A stretch of 64,000 nucleotides of DNA, taken from positions 1-64,000 of the forward strand of contig NZ_CAIJDP010000045.1 of assembly GCF_903819435.1 (NCBI RefSeq), written 5' to 3'. The DNA is from Flavobacterium salmonis. Its GTDB lineage: Bacteria > Bacteroidota > Bacteroidia > Flavobacteriales > Flavobacteriaceae. Under the pieces are notes generated by a model that saw only the letters and a program-made list of their open reading frames with translations, had not been told where the DNA came from and made no database searches. The translations under genes and the position numbers were made by a program. Below are positions 18,169-25,899 of this stretch, in pieces. Positions within the stretch are counted from its first letter, which is position 1. Each line of letters opens with the position of its first letter.

Positions 18169-19527
18169 TTATCCTAAAATCTTATATATTTTATCTGACA
18201 ATCTGATTCTGAATGGCACTTCAAAAGTCACCTTGTCTCCAATTTTTGCAGATTGAGTTTCGGCACCATCAACAATGAATTTTTCCAAAACCAATTCCTG
18301 TTCACCTGTTGTTGGCCCTGAAATTAAAATTTTGTCCTCTGCATTCAGTTCGCCATTCTCAACAGTAAATTGACCTACTTGTGCTTTTACGTAATAATGT
18401 TCTGCTTTTCCAAGAAGTACTTTTTTGACTTTTACTTTTTGACGAATATCGGCAGGTTTATTAGCAGCTCCCAAAGCAACGTTAGGCAACTCCCCTGAGT
18501 GTTTGAATTTTAGATTTTCTGATTTTCCTTTTCTAAAAACTTTATTACCAACTTGTTTTCCGGCTCTTAATCTTACCTGATCTACCAAAGGCATGTTTAC
18601 AACTTCAAGGCATTCAGCAGAACAGCAGTTTTGCATAGCCGATTTACATTCGTCACATTGAATGAACAATAAATGACATCCGTCGTTCTCGCAATTGGTG
18701 TGATTGTCACAAGGTTTTCCGCATTGGTGACATTGTGAGATAATATCATCTGTAATTCTTTCGCCAAGGCGATTATCAAATACAAAGTTTTTCCCGATAA
18801 ACTTGCTTTCCAAACCTTCTTCTTTAAGCTGTTTAGCATAATTGATGATTCCGCCTTCTAACTGAAAAACATTTTTAAAACCCTGATGTTTAAAATAAGC
18901 ACTTGCTTTTTCACAACGAATTCCACCTGTGCAGTACATTACGAGGTTTTTATCTTCCTTATGATTTTGAAGCTGTTCGTTGATAATCGGCAGACTCTCT
19001 CTGAAAGTCTCCACATCCGGAGTTATAGCGTTTTTAAAATGCCCTACTTCACTTTCGTAATGATTTCTAAAATCAACCACAATTGTATTTGGATCATCAA
19101 GAATTTCGTTAAATTCTTTAGCTTTCAGGTGAATACCTATATCGGTTACATCAAATGTTTCGTCGTTTAAACCGTCAGCAACAATTTTATCGCGAACTTT
19201 AATAGTCAATTTTAAAAAGGAATGGTCGTCATGTTCTACTGCTTCATTTAAACGGATGCCTTTCATGAAATCGTAAACTTCGAGAGTGGCTCTAAAAGCC
19301 TCCAGATTTTCTTCAGGAATACTCATTTGAGCATTTATTCCTTCTGTGGCAACGTAAATTCGGCCTAAGGCATCGAGCTTGTTCCAGGCTACAAATAAAT
19401 CGTCGCGAAATTTTTTGGGATCTTGAATTTTGGCATACGCATAGAAAGACAACGTTAGTCGTTGTTTACCGGCATGATCGATCATGATGGCTCTTTCTTC
19501 TGCGCTTAAGGTGTTGTACAGTTGCAT
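18169..19527 (-). CDS. trhO: tRNA uridine(34) hydroxylase TrhO with an extra U32-like C-terminal domain
   Basis: 452 residues, about 100 longer than a typical TrhO/YceA protein. It uses oxygen to make 5-hydroxyuridine at the tRNA wobble position. Visible: acylphosphatase-like N-domain (about 1-120), rhodanese domain (about 125-235) with active Cys199 in YCTGGIRC, and the Cys-rich tail (266-306) usual for the family. Residues about 365-450 form an additional beta-rich module (KAEHYYVKAQVGQFTVENGE, DKILISGPTTGEQE, SDKIYKI) that closely resembles the C-terminal domain of U32 peptidase-family proteins. Promoter TTG-N19-TAACTTTG lies at 19569-19598 and a terminator follows. Confidence 0.9.
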   Translation of the reverse strand: MQLYNTLSAEERAIMIDHAGKQRLTLSFYAYAKIQDPKKFRDDLFVAWNKLDALGRIYVATEGINAQMSIPEENLEAFRATLEVYDFMKGIRLNEAVEHDDHSFLKLTIKVRDKIVADGLNDETFDVTDIGIHLKAKEFNEILDDPNTIVVDFRNHYESEVGHFKNAITPDVETFRESLPIINEQLQNHKEDKNLVMYCTGGIRCEKASAYFKHQGFKNVFQLEGGIINYAKQLKEEGLESKFIGKNFVFDNRLGERITDDIISQCHQCGKPCDNHTNCENDGCHLLFIQCDECKSAMQNCCSAECLEVVNMPLVDQVRLRAGKQVGNKVFRKGKSENLKFKHSGELPNVALGAANKPADIRQKVKVKKVLLGKAEHYYVKAQVGQFTVENGELNAEDKILISGPTTGEQELVLEKFIVDGAETQSAKIGDKVTFEVPFRIRLSDKIYKILG

Positions 19528-19568
19528 GCTATAAACAGTTTAAGTTTAGAATTATTTTTTGAAAGGTG

Positions 19569-19598
19569 CAAAGTTAGAAAAAAGCGCTTAAGTTGCAA
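19569..19598 (-). promoter_or_regulatory. Promoter of trhO
   Basis: Minus-strand -33 TTG (19596-19598) and -7 TAACTTTG (19569-19576) are 19 bases apart, matching the Flavobacterium consensus. The expected leader is about 35 bases. Confidence 0.7.
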
Positions 19599-19663
19599 AG
19601 ATTCTAAGTTCCTATGTTTTAAAAAGTCGTTGAAAACCTAAAGGTCTTTGAGACTTTGATTTT

Positions 19664-19737
19664 TAGCCCGGATGGGAGCGGCATCCTTTTGTGCAGGGGT
19701 TCGGCACAAAAGATAGAGCGGACAGCCGGAATAGCTT
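19664..19737 (+). ncRNA. Structured intergenic element resembling Flavo-1 RNA
   Basis: The element begins TAGCCCGGATGGGAGCGGCA and ends in GCCGGAATAGCTTC. An inner hairpin has perfect 8-bp arms TTTTGTGC (19687-19694) and GCACAAAA (19704-19711), and outer bases AGC/CCGG can pair with CCGG/GCT at the end. I recall this sequence type as a recurring structured motif in Flavobacteria and it may be the Flavo-1 motif, but I cannot check the covariance model here. Strand is chosen by the remembered orientation. It lies between trhO and the bacilliredoxin gene. Confidence 0.5.
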
Positions 19738-19746
19738 CAAATAAAA

Positions 19747-19774
19747 AAGACTGCCTAAATAAATAGACAGTCTT
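19747..19774 (-). terminator. Terminator after the bacilliredoxin gene
   Basis: Arms AAGACTGCCTA (19747-19757) and TAGACAGTCTT (19764-19774) pair with one G-U, followed on the minus strand by a T-rich stretch. Confidence 0.65.
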
Positions 19775-19797
19775 CATATAGCTTCTTCGTAACTTAA

Positions 19798-20208
19798 TTA
19801 ACAGAACTCGTTAAACGCGTCTTGCAAATTCTCAGCAATCAATTCTGCCGGACGTCCTTCGATGTGGTGACGCTCTAACATGTGAACCAATTCTCCGTTT
19901 TTGAACAAAGCCATAGATGGCGATGATGGAGGAAAAGGAAACATATGTTGTCTTGCAGCATCAACCGCTTCTTTGTCAACACCAGCGAAAACCGTAATTA
20001 AATGATCTGGTTTTTTAGCACCTTCTAAACTCATTTTTGCTCCCGGACGTGCGTTTCTTGCAGCACAACCACAAACAGAGTTTACAACTACTAAAGTGGT
20101 ACCTTCAGCTTTGATAGCGTTATCTACGGCGTCAGCACTATGTAAATCTTGAAAACCAGCAGATGTCAATTCAGCTTCCATTGGTTTTACCATTTCTTGT
20201 GGATACAT
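19798..20208 (-). CDS. BrxA/BrxB family bacilliredoxin
   Basis: 136 residues, normal size for the YphP/YqiW family. The redox motif is CGC at residues 46-48 ([17 protein letters not shown]), which in Firmicutes removes bacillithiol from oxidised proteins; many Bacteroidota are also predicted or known to use bacillithiol-type thiols. The start MYPQEMV is typical for the family. A promoter (-33 TTG 20267-20269, -7 TAACTTTG at 20243-20250 on the minus strand) and a terminator mark it as monocistronic. Confidence 0.9.
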   Translation of the reverse strand: MYPQEMVKPMEAELTSAGFQDLHSADAVDNAIKAEGTTLVVVNSVCGCAARNARPGAKMSLEGAKKPDHLITVFAGVDKEAVDAARQHMFPFPPSSPSMALFKNGELVHMLERHHIEGRPAELIAENLQDAFNEFC

Positions 20209-20242
20209 ATTATTTATCTTTTAAATTTAACTTTTGATTTTG

Positions 20243-20269
20243 CAAAGTTACAAAGTTTAGTGGCAACAA
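20243..20269 (-). promoter_or_regulatory. Promoter of the bacilliredoxin gene
   Basis: Minus-strand TAACTTTG at 20243-20250 with TTG at 20267-20269, spacing 16. It gives a leader of about 30 bases before the ATG at 20208. Confidence 0.6.
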
Positions 20270-20308
20270 CTTAATTTGAAGTATAAAGTTTTGTTATAGT
20301 TCAATTGT

Positions 20309-20437
20309 TAAAAAGTCGAAAGTTTGAAAGGCATAAAGTTGAAAGTCAAAAGGCATCCTGATATAAGTTCAATCTTGTCATGCTATAGAAATCTAAATTT
20401 GTAGCTTACAGACTTTGAGATTCCTATGGAATGACAA
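20309..20437. repeat. Intergenic word-like and hairpin repeats
   Basis: 20309-20351 consists of variations of AAAGTCGAAAG/AAAGTTGAAAG words. 20375-20394 and 20418-20437 form an imperfect inverted repeat (TTGTCAT...AGAAATCT with AGATTCC...ATGACAA). No coding frame is seen. It lies just past the lycopene cyclase-like gene, whose transcript would end here. Confidence 0.5.
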
Positions 20438-20446
20438 AAATTATGT

Positions 20447-21604
20447 TTAAAATAAATACCGACACAATGCCTTTATAAATGGTATTTTAGGGCATTTTAA
20501 AATCACTTTGAGGTCTTCTATTAAATTGGTTTCTTCATCTAAAAACTTAAAAATCAATGCTGGATTATCTTTTTTAAATAAAGATGAAAAAATACGGCTT
20601 CCTAATTCGTTATTTCTATACAGAATATCCAAAAGTAATAAATCATAAAACCAGAATTTGCTTTTTTTATGAAACGATGACATTTTAAAATTTTCAGTCT
20701 CAAGAAAAGCAATCAATTCAGATGATTTTTTATCTGAATTTTTAAACGTATAACCTGTACTTGCTTTTGTCCAGCCTCCTGCAGTACCAATATTTAATAC
20801 TCTTTTAGTGTTTTTATTCCAAAATGGAAAACAGGTCATCGGAATGCTGCCTTGTTCTTTTTCGATAATTTCATACTGATCGGCGCCAAAATTCTTAAGA
20901 TAAATTTGAATTTCCTTTTCATATTCTGCTTTTTCAAGCAGCTTCTCTGAAAACAATGTATATTCGACCAAAGCTTCAGTTTTAGAAGTAGGCAAAACAT
21001 ACATAAACCTTGTATTTCCTTTTTGTTTTACCGAAAAATCCATAAAAGTTACTTTTTCAGGATTAAAAACTTCGGCTTCTGTTTTCACAAACCAACCTGT
21101 AAAATGCTGTTGTAAAACGGGATATTTTTTCTGATTCTGAGTAAAATCCTTAGTATAAATGCTGTTAAATAAGTAATTGGCCGTATATCTGTTTTCTTCT
21201 GTACCTACAAAAACATGAGTATCTAGTTCATTGATATCCGTTACTTTTTCAGTCAAAAAAGTGATATTGGAATTATTAGAAATCTCTTTAAAAATAAAAT
21301 TATAAAAATCTAACCCGTTAATTTTATTGTATTGATAAGGCCTGAGCTCTAAATCTCGCTTGAAATTTTCATTGGCAAACAAAGCCAAATCCCATTTTTT
21401 TGAAATAACAGAATCCCACATACTTTCATTCTTATCCCAAAAACACCAGGTTCTGTCGTTTGTTTTTTTTGAATCCTGATCTAACAATAAAATAAGTTTA
21501 TCCGCGAATTTTCCGGACAAAATCATCTTGTAAACCGTCATCAAAGCAGCCTGACCTGTTCCTGTAAAAATATAATCGAAGTGTTTGATTTCTGAAGAAT
21601 TCAT
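20447..21604 (-). CDS. Lycopene cyclase-family flavoprotein
   Basis: 385 residues from the ATG at 21604; an upstream TTG at 21619 is less likely. The family cyclises lycopene ends to beta-rings in carotenoid synthesis. Conserved segments are NDRTWCFWD near residue 50 and GTAGGWTKASTGYTF near residue 270. The dinucleotide loop reads TGTGQAAL, so the last glycine of GxGxxG is alanine. No other carotenoid gene (crtB, crtI, crtZ) is in the window. The gene is instead the third in a unit after a TonB receptor and a thioredoxin-like gene, starting 17 bases after the latter. It may be the housekeeping cyclase or a redirected paralog. Confidence 0.75.
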   Translation of the reverse strand: MNSSEIKHFDYIFTGTGQAALMTVYKMILSGKFADKLILLLDQDSKKTNDRTWCFWDKNESMWDSVISKKWDLALFANENFKRDLELRPYQYNKINGLDFYNFIFKEISNNSNITFLTEKVTDINELDTHVFVGTEENRYTANYLFNSIYTKDFTQNQKKYPVLQQHFTGWFVKTEAEVFNPEKVTFMDFSVKQKGNTRFMYVLPTSKTEALVEYTLFSEKLLEKAEYEKEIQIYLKNFGADQYEIIEKEQGSIPMTCFPFWNKNTKRVLNIGTAGGWTKASTGYTFKNSDKKSSELIAFLETENFKMSSFHKKSKFWFYDLLLLDILYRNNELGSRIFSSLFKKDNPALIFKFLDEETNLIEDLKVILKCPKIPFIKALCRYLF

Positions 21605-21621
21605 TCTCAAAAATAGCAATT

Positions 21622-22086
21622 TTATTCTTCCAATTTTTGTAAAAGAATTTTAAAATCCTTCGGGCTTAAATAACTATTATACTGAAAGATGATTTCATTT
21701 TTTTGATTTAAAACACATAAAACCGGATATACAATCTGGTTATTTATCCTTCCCAGCTGTAAAGCCAGTTCATGCACACCCACATTATTTCCTGAAGGTT
21801 TATATCTAAACAACTGATTATTAAAAGTTATATCTCTTCTTTCTTCTGCATTCAAATCAATAAAATAAAAATTTGAATTTAATTTTTCAATAATTTCCTG
21901 ATTTTTGAAAGTCGTCGCTTTCATACGCTGGCAAAACTGACACCAGTCAGTATGGATAAAAACGATTATTTTTCGCTTTTGAATTTGCTGTAAACTATCC
22001 ATTGCTTCAAATGATCTGTTTTGAAGCTGACTGAATCCTGTTGAGTTGATTCCGAGAAAGAGGAGAATTATAGCTAGCTTTTTCAT
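21622..22086 (-). CDS. Exported thioredoxin-like protein
   Basis: 154 residues with a signal peptide (about 1-19, ending GFSQ). Thioredoxin fold with redox motif WCQFC at about residues 49-53 (FIHTDWCQFCQRMKATTF), resembling the DUF255/SoxW-type periplasmic thioredoxins. It probably acts in the periplasm on disulfides, for example those of the neighbouring receptor, which has a CGVC pair in its plug. It lies between the TonB receptor gene (22195-24417) and the lycopene cyclase-like gene, separated from the former by a 108-base spacer that contains a long hairpin. Confidence 0.85.
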   Translation of the reverse strand: MKKLAIILLFLGINSTGFSQLQNRSFEAMDSLQQIQKRKIIVFIHTDWCQFCQRMKATTFKNQEIIEKLNSNFYFIDLNAEERRDITFNNQLFRYKPSGNNVGVHELALQLGRINNQIVYPVLCVLNQKNEIIFQYNSYLSPKDFKILLQKLEE

Positions 22087-22114
22087 TTGTTAGTTTTTTA
22101 AATCCGATGTCAAC

Positions 22115-22165
22115 CTGAGCGGAGTCGAAGGCTAGTAAATTGGAAAGGGCTTCGACTCCGCTCAG
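22115..22165. repeat. Long inverted repeat of the GGAGTCGAAG type
   Basis: Perfect 16-base arms CTGAGCGGAGTCGAAG (22115-22130) and CTTCGACTCCGCTCAG (22150-22165) with a 19-base loop. This GGAGTCGAAG hairpin is, from memory, a widespread intergenic repeat of Bacteroidota. Placed inside the transcription unit, it may stabilise or attenuate the mRNA after the receptor gene. Confidence 0.8.
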
Positions 22166-22194
22166 CCTGACAAATGTTTTCCAGACATCTGCAT

Positions 22195-24417
22195 TTACCT
22201 GAAAGTATACCGCAACCCAAAAAAACCTCGAATAGTTTGATTCTGCCCATATACATAGGTGGTATCAAAAGGTAAACCATCCGGATTTTTATCAAACGGA
22301 TCATCAGCACCGGAAATCAAAAACGGGTTATTCTGCATTGGTGTAAAATTTAGCAGATTCTTGATTCCACCGTAAATTTCAAAATCCTTCCAGCCGGAAT
22401 ACGTAAACTGAATATTCTGAATGCTGTACCTGGGCGACTCAGGACTTCTTGGATCGGTTTCGCCCAGCAAAGGCAATTTCATTGGGCTGTATACATTACC
22501 TGTATAGTCTATTAACAACTTTAGTGGTTTTACTTTATAGGAAACACTCCAAGTTGCTGTAAAATTCTCTGTCAGAAAAGGCCGTTCCGAAATCACATCC
22601 TGTACATTTTTGTTATCTAAAAATGTTGCGCCAAGAATAAATTTTAAGCCCGAAGGAAAATTCAGATCAACATTGGTACTAATTCCCTGGCTTAAAGCAT
22701 AACCATCGATATTGTCGTAAATGATTTTATTGGGATCGGTTTCGTAATCTGAAATGATTTTATTGCTGAAACGAGTATAAAAAGCTGTCGTTTCAATTCC
22801 TATAAAAGTTCCATTTCCAAAATTTATCTTCTGAATATAATTTAAATTCACATTTACAGATTTCTCCGGTTTTAAATTATTAGCAATTACAACATCTCTT
22901 GAACCTGTAAGTGCAGCGTGATCTTCTGTAAATAAATTTACAACGCGAAATCCGGTTCCGGCATTTAATCTGAAGATGGAGTTTTCATTTGCTTTGAAAC
23001 GATAAGCAAATCTTGGTGTAAAAATGGAACCATGAATAGAGTTATAATCGTAACGCGCTCCCAACAAAACCTGACTTTTTGGCGAAAACGTAATTTCATC
23101 CTGAATAAAAATTCCGGGTAGCCATGTACTTTCGGCATCTTTTGTTCCTGCTGTATTGTCGTCATAATATGTATAGCGATTTGCAATTCCGGCAAGCAAA
23201 TCATTTTGACCAATCTTTCTATCCCAGGTTAACTGCAAAAAACCAATTTTTTGGTTAGCAATATACGATGTCGTCCCGTAGCGGCTGTCCTGGTAATGTA
23301 TGTTCCCGGAGAATGAAAGCATCAGTTTTTCTTCAAAAGGCAATTGGTAACTTCCTATTAATTCTCCTCTTTTTGTGTATATGCTTTCACCGTAAATCTC
23401 ATCACCTCCACGGTATTTCTTCTCCCAGCGTACATCTCCACCCCATCGATCTTCATACATTCCGCGGGCTGCGATAGTAAATAACCGATTATTATTTCGC
23501 TGAAAACTCCATTTATTAAAAACCGAAATTCTTTCTGAAAGAGTTACATCTGTAAAATTATCCTTGTCTTTATCTATTGTCTGATCATAGTTAAAGTAAC
23601 TAACCCCTAAAATTGAAGTTGCTTTTTTTCCGGCATTAAACTTCATTCCTAAATCGAGATTACTTTCAAAATAAGTAGTTGTAAAATAGTCTGCAGAAAA
23701 AACCGGTGCATTTGTTGGACTTTTAGTGATAATATTAATTAGGCCTCCAACCGCTTCACTTCCATACAGAGAAGAAGCCGGCCCTTTTACAATTTCAATT
23801 CGTTCCACCAAAGAATTTGGAATTCCGGATAATCCGTAAACTGTCGATAAACTGCTGACAATGGGCATACCATCAATTAAAACCAATGTATACGGTCCTT
23901 CTAATCCGTTAATGTGAATATCTCCTGTATTGCAGACACCACAATTGAGCTGTGGTCGAACACCGTTAATGTTTTGCAGTGCATCATAGATACTTGGAGT
24001 TGGATTTTTTTTGAAGAAAACTGAAGAATAAACTTCAACAGGTACAGCACTTTCTAATCGTTTTACCGGTTTTAAAGTTCCGGAAACTACCACTTCATTT
24101 AATTGATTATCATTATCAGTAAATTCAAAATTATAGGATTGTACAGCATCTTTAATAACTTGAATTTTCTTTTTCAAGCTCTGAAAACCCATTTGAGAAA
24201 TTTGAATCGTATAATTTCCAACAGCAACATTTTCGAGCGAATAATATCCTAAACTATCCGTAACTGTTTTTTGTTTTGTACCTAATAAATGAACGTTTGC
24301 AGCTTGTATTTTTCTTCCTTCAGCTGAAATAAAACCGGAAACAGAAGTGATTTCCTGTGCATAAGAAAATTGTAAAGTAAACAGAATCAATATTACTATT
24401 GAGTTTTTCGTTATCAT
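22195..24417 (-). CDS. TonB-dependent receptor with a CGVC pair in the plug
   Basis: 740 residues from the ATG at 24417; the upstream ATG at 24435 lies inside the predicted -7 element and is rejected. Signal peptide (1-20, ending SYAQ), carboxypeptidase-regulatory-like domain (about 22-105), plug (about 112-230) and barrel. The plug holds NCGVCNTGDIHINGLEGPYT, a two-cysteine motif of a receptor subgroup often called ferrienterochelin or vitamin B12 type. Ligand unknown; the neighbours suggest a metal or metal chelate. A DtxR-type operator covers its -7 element, so it should be repressed by Mn or Fe. First gene of a unit with 21622-22086 and 20447-21604. Confidence 0.9.
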   Translation of the reverse strand: MITKNSIVILILFTLQFSYAQEITSVSGFISAEGRKIQAANVHLLGTKQKTVTDSLGYYSLENVAVGNYTIQISQMGFQSLKKKIQVIKDAVQSYNFEFTDNDNQLNEVVVSGTLKPVKRLESAVPVEVYSSVFFKKNPTPSIYDALQNINGVRPQLNCGVCNTGDIHINGLEGPYTLVLIDGMPIVSSLSTVYGLSGIPNSLVERIEIVKGPASSLYGSEAVGGLINIITKSPTNAPVFSADYFTTTYFESNLDLGMKFNAGKKATSILGVSYFNYDQTIDKDKDNFTDVTLSERISVFNKWSFQRNNNRLFTIAARGMYEDRWGGDVRWEKKYRGGDEIYGESIYTKRGELIGSYQLPFEEKLMLSFSGNIHYQDSRYGTTSYIANQKIGFLQLTWDRKIGQNDLLAGIANRYTYYDDNTAGTKDAESTWLPGIFIQDEITFSPKSQVLLGARYDYNSIHGSIFTPRFAYRFKANENSIFRLNAGTGFRVVNLFTEDHAALTGSRDVVIANNLKPEKSVNVNLNYIQKINFGNGTFIGIETTAFYTRFSNKIISDYETDPNKIIYDNIDGYALSQGISTNVDLNFPSGLKFILGATFLDNKNVQDVISERPFLTENFTATWSVSYKVKPLKLLIDYTGNVYSPMKLPLLGETDPRSPESPRYSIQNIQFTYSGWKDFEIYGGIKNLLNFTPMQNNPFLISGADDPFDKNPDGLPFDTTYVYGQNQTIRGFFGLRYTFR

Positions 24418-24426
24418 AAAATTAAA

Positions 24427-24442
24427 TTTAGACAAAACTAAA
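24427..24442 (-). promoter_or_regulatory. Candidate DtxR/MntR operator at the TonB receptor promoter
   Basis: TTTAGACAAAACTAAA has the TTTAG-N6-CTAAA layout of the palindrome at 26293-26310. It overlaps the -7 element TAGTTTTG (24433-24440, minus strand), so a bound repressor would block transcription start. Confidence 0.6.
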
Positions 24443-24461
24443 AATTAAATTTGACAAACAA
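24433..24461 (-). promoter_or_regulatory. Promoter of the TonB receptor gene
   Basis: Minus-strand -33 TTG (24459-24461), 18-base spacer and -7 TAGTTTTG (24433-24440). The transcript would start near 24427, about ten bases before the chosen ATG. Confidence 0.65.
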
Positions 24462-24532
24462 TGATTATAAATCAAAAAAAACAATTCAATTTAAATCAAG
24501 ATGTTATATTTCTCTTTAAACATAACAATAGC

Positions 24533-25438
24533 TCAAACAAATGATTCCTCAATAAGTCCTTTGTTAATTGCCGCCCCAGCAAAAGATCCGGACGAAACTG
24601 CCAAAGCCACAGAACGCATTTGAGTCGTAGCATCTCCGCTTGCATAAACACCGTAAACAGTTGTCTTTTGCATCAAATCGACTTTTATTAATCCTTGATC
24701 ACTGAGCCCACAGCCTAAAATTTGTGGCAACGAACAATGCTGTTTAAATGCCGGTCTTGCATAAATGTCTTTTACATCAATCTTTTCTCCGTTTTTGAAA
24801 ACAATATTCGAAATGTATCCGTCATTATGTTCAAAAGACTCTAATTCTTCTTCCAAAATCAAAACAGCATGCTTTTTAAGAATTTGCGTTTGTTCAGAAG
24901 TTAATTCTGATTTACCGTTTGTACATAAAATTAAATCTTTAGTCCAGTTCGAAATCAGTTTTGCATATTCAAAACCCATTTCGCCATTGGCAACAATAGC
25001 TGTTTTTTGATTTTTGACTTCATAACCATGACAATACGGACAATGTAAAACCGATATCCCCCAACATGCTGCAAAACCTTTAATCTCCGGAAATAAATCT
25101 TTAACGCCTGTTGCAAATAATAGCTTTTTAGACGTAAATAGTTCCCCCAATTCTGTTTTTATTTCAAAACCATTTTGTGTTTTAACAACTTCACTGGCAA
25201 GTCCATTGTAAAATTGAACTGTCTTGTAAAATTCAACCTGCAATTTAGCTTTCGCCAAAATTTCTGCAGGAGTTTCCCCATCGTGAGTAATAAAATTATG
25301 AGAATGTGGTGTTTGCCTATTACAAGGCAAACCACTGTCGATAAGTAAAACCTGACGTAAAGAACGTCCTAAACTCATCGCTGCAGATAAACCGCTGTAA
25401 CTGCCTCCAATAATAATCACTTCAAAATTCTTTTCCAT
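24533..25438 (-). CDS. Thioredoxin-reductase-like NAD(P)/FAD oxidoreductase
   Basis: 301 residues, typical for low-molecular-weight thioredoxin reductase relatives. FAD loop GGSYSGLSAAMSLG (about 11-24), redox motif CPYC in HCPYCHGYEV (about 132-141), and a C-terminal FAD motif YGVYASGDATTQMRS (about 260-275). It probably reduces a small thiol protein or a metal-stress substrate in the cytoplasm. It starts eleven bases after the merC stop, so the two form an operon driven by the promoter at 25837-25865. Neighbouring thioredoxin-like and MerC proteins suggest thiol chemistry tied to metal handling. Confidence 0.85.
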   Translation of the reverse strand: MEKNFEVIIIGGSYSGLSAAMSLGRSLRQVLLIDSGLPCNRQTPHSHNFITHDGETPAEILAKAKLQVEFYKTVQFYNGLASEVVKTQNGFEIKTELGELFTSKKLLFATGVKDLFPEIKGFAACWGISVLHCPYCHGYEVKNQKTAIVANGEMGFEYAKLISNWTKDLILCTNGKSELTSEQTQILKKHAVLILEEELESFEHNDGYISNIVFKNGEKIDVKDIYARPAFKQHCSLPQILGCGLSDQGLIKVDLMQKTTVYGVYASGDATTQMRSVALAVSSGSFAGAAINKGLIEESFV

Positions 25439-25449
25439 AAGGGTAATTT

Positions 25450-25803
25450 TTAATGATTTTGTTTTTTGTGTAATTTATAATTCAATAAATGTCCGATGAT
25501 CATTCCGATTCCTCCTAAGTAAATTAAGTCAATATGAATTTCAAATATCATTTCACCTAAAATACTAATCCAAATAAGACTCATCGAAACAACCAGAATT
25601 GAGGATACTAAAACCGATGATTTTTTTATAATTTTGAAAATAGCAAAAACACCAATTAAAGCAAACAACAAATCAATTACCGGATTATGATTTAGCCCAA
25701 AAGGGAGAATAGTTAAAAGTGGAAAAATCAAACAATGCACTAAACAAATAGTAGCTGTTGACAATCCTAAAATATCATAAAAAGATGTTGCAGTTTTCTT
25801 CAT
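25450..25803 (-). CDS. MerC-domain membrane protein
   Basis: 117 residues from the ATG at 25803; the longer reading from 25839 would lie across the promoter. Four transmembrane segments are visible; the first holds the metal-relevant Cys-His segment STATICLVHCLIFP. MerC proteins of mercury operons carry Hg(II) inward, but chromosomal Bacteroidota copies beside Fur-type regulators more likely move or sense zinc or another metal. It is the first gene of an operon with the flavoprotein at 24533-25438, and its promoter is covered by two palindromes. Confidence 0.85.
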   Translation of the reverse strand: MKKTATSFYDILGLSTATICLVHCLIFPLLTILPFGLNHNPVIDLLFALIGVFAIFKIIKKSSVLVSSILVVSMSLIWISILGEMIFEIHIDLIYLGGIGMIIGHLLNYKLHKKQNH

Positions 25804-25823
25804 TTCACGTACATTTGCTTTAA

Positions 25824-25838
25824 TGCAATTTTGTTGCA
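25824..25838. promoter_or_regulatory. Fur-family operator, copy 1 (TGCAA-N5-TTGCA)
   Basis: TGCAATTTTGTTGCA at 25824-25838 overlaps the -7 box of merC (25837-25844, minus strand). Its half sites are the same as those of copy 2, with the same five-base spacer. Confidence 0.65.
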
Positions 25839-25865
25839 AATATATACATAAAAACCAAATTGCAA
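25837..25865 (-). promoter_or_regulatory. Promoter of the merC operon
   Basis: Minus-strand -33 TTG (25863-25865), 18-base spacer, -7 TATATTTG (25837-25844). Both operator copies overlap one promoter element each. Confidence 0.7.
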
Positions 25866-25875
25866 CAATGTTGCG
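25861..25875. promoter_or_regulatory. Fur-family operator, copy 2 (TGCAA-N5-TTGCG)
   Basis: TGCAACAATGTTGCG, a near-perfect palindrome, covers the -33 region of merC and lies about 25 bases before the Fur-family start codon, so it could also give autoregulation. Centre-to-centre distance from copy 1 is 37 bases. Confidence 0.7.
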
Positions 25876-25899
25876 ATATTATTTTTTATTCGAAAAAAA

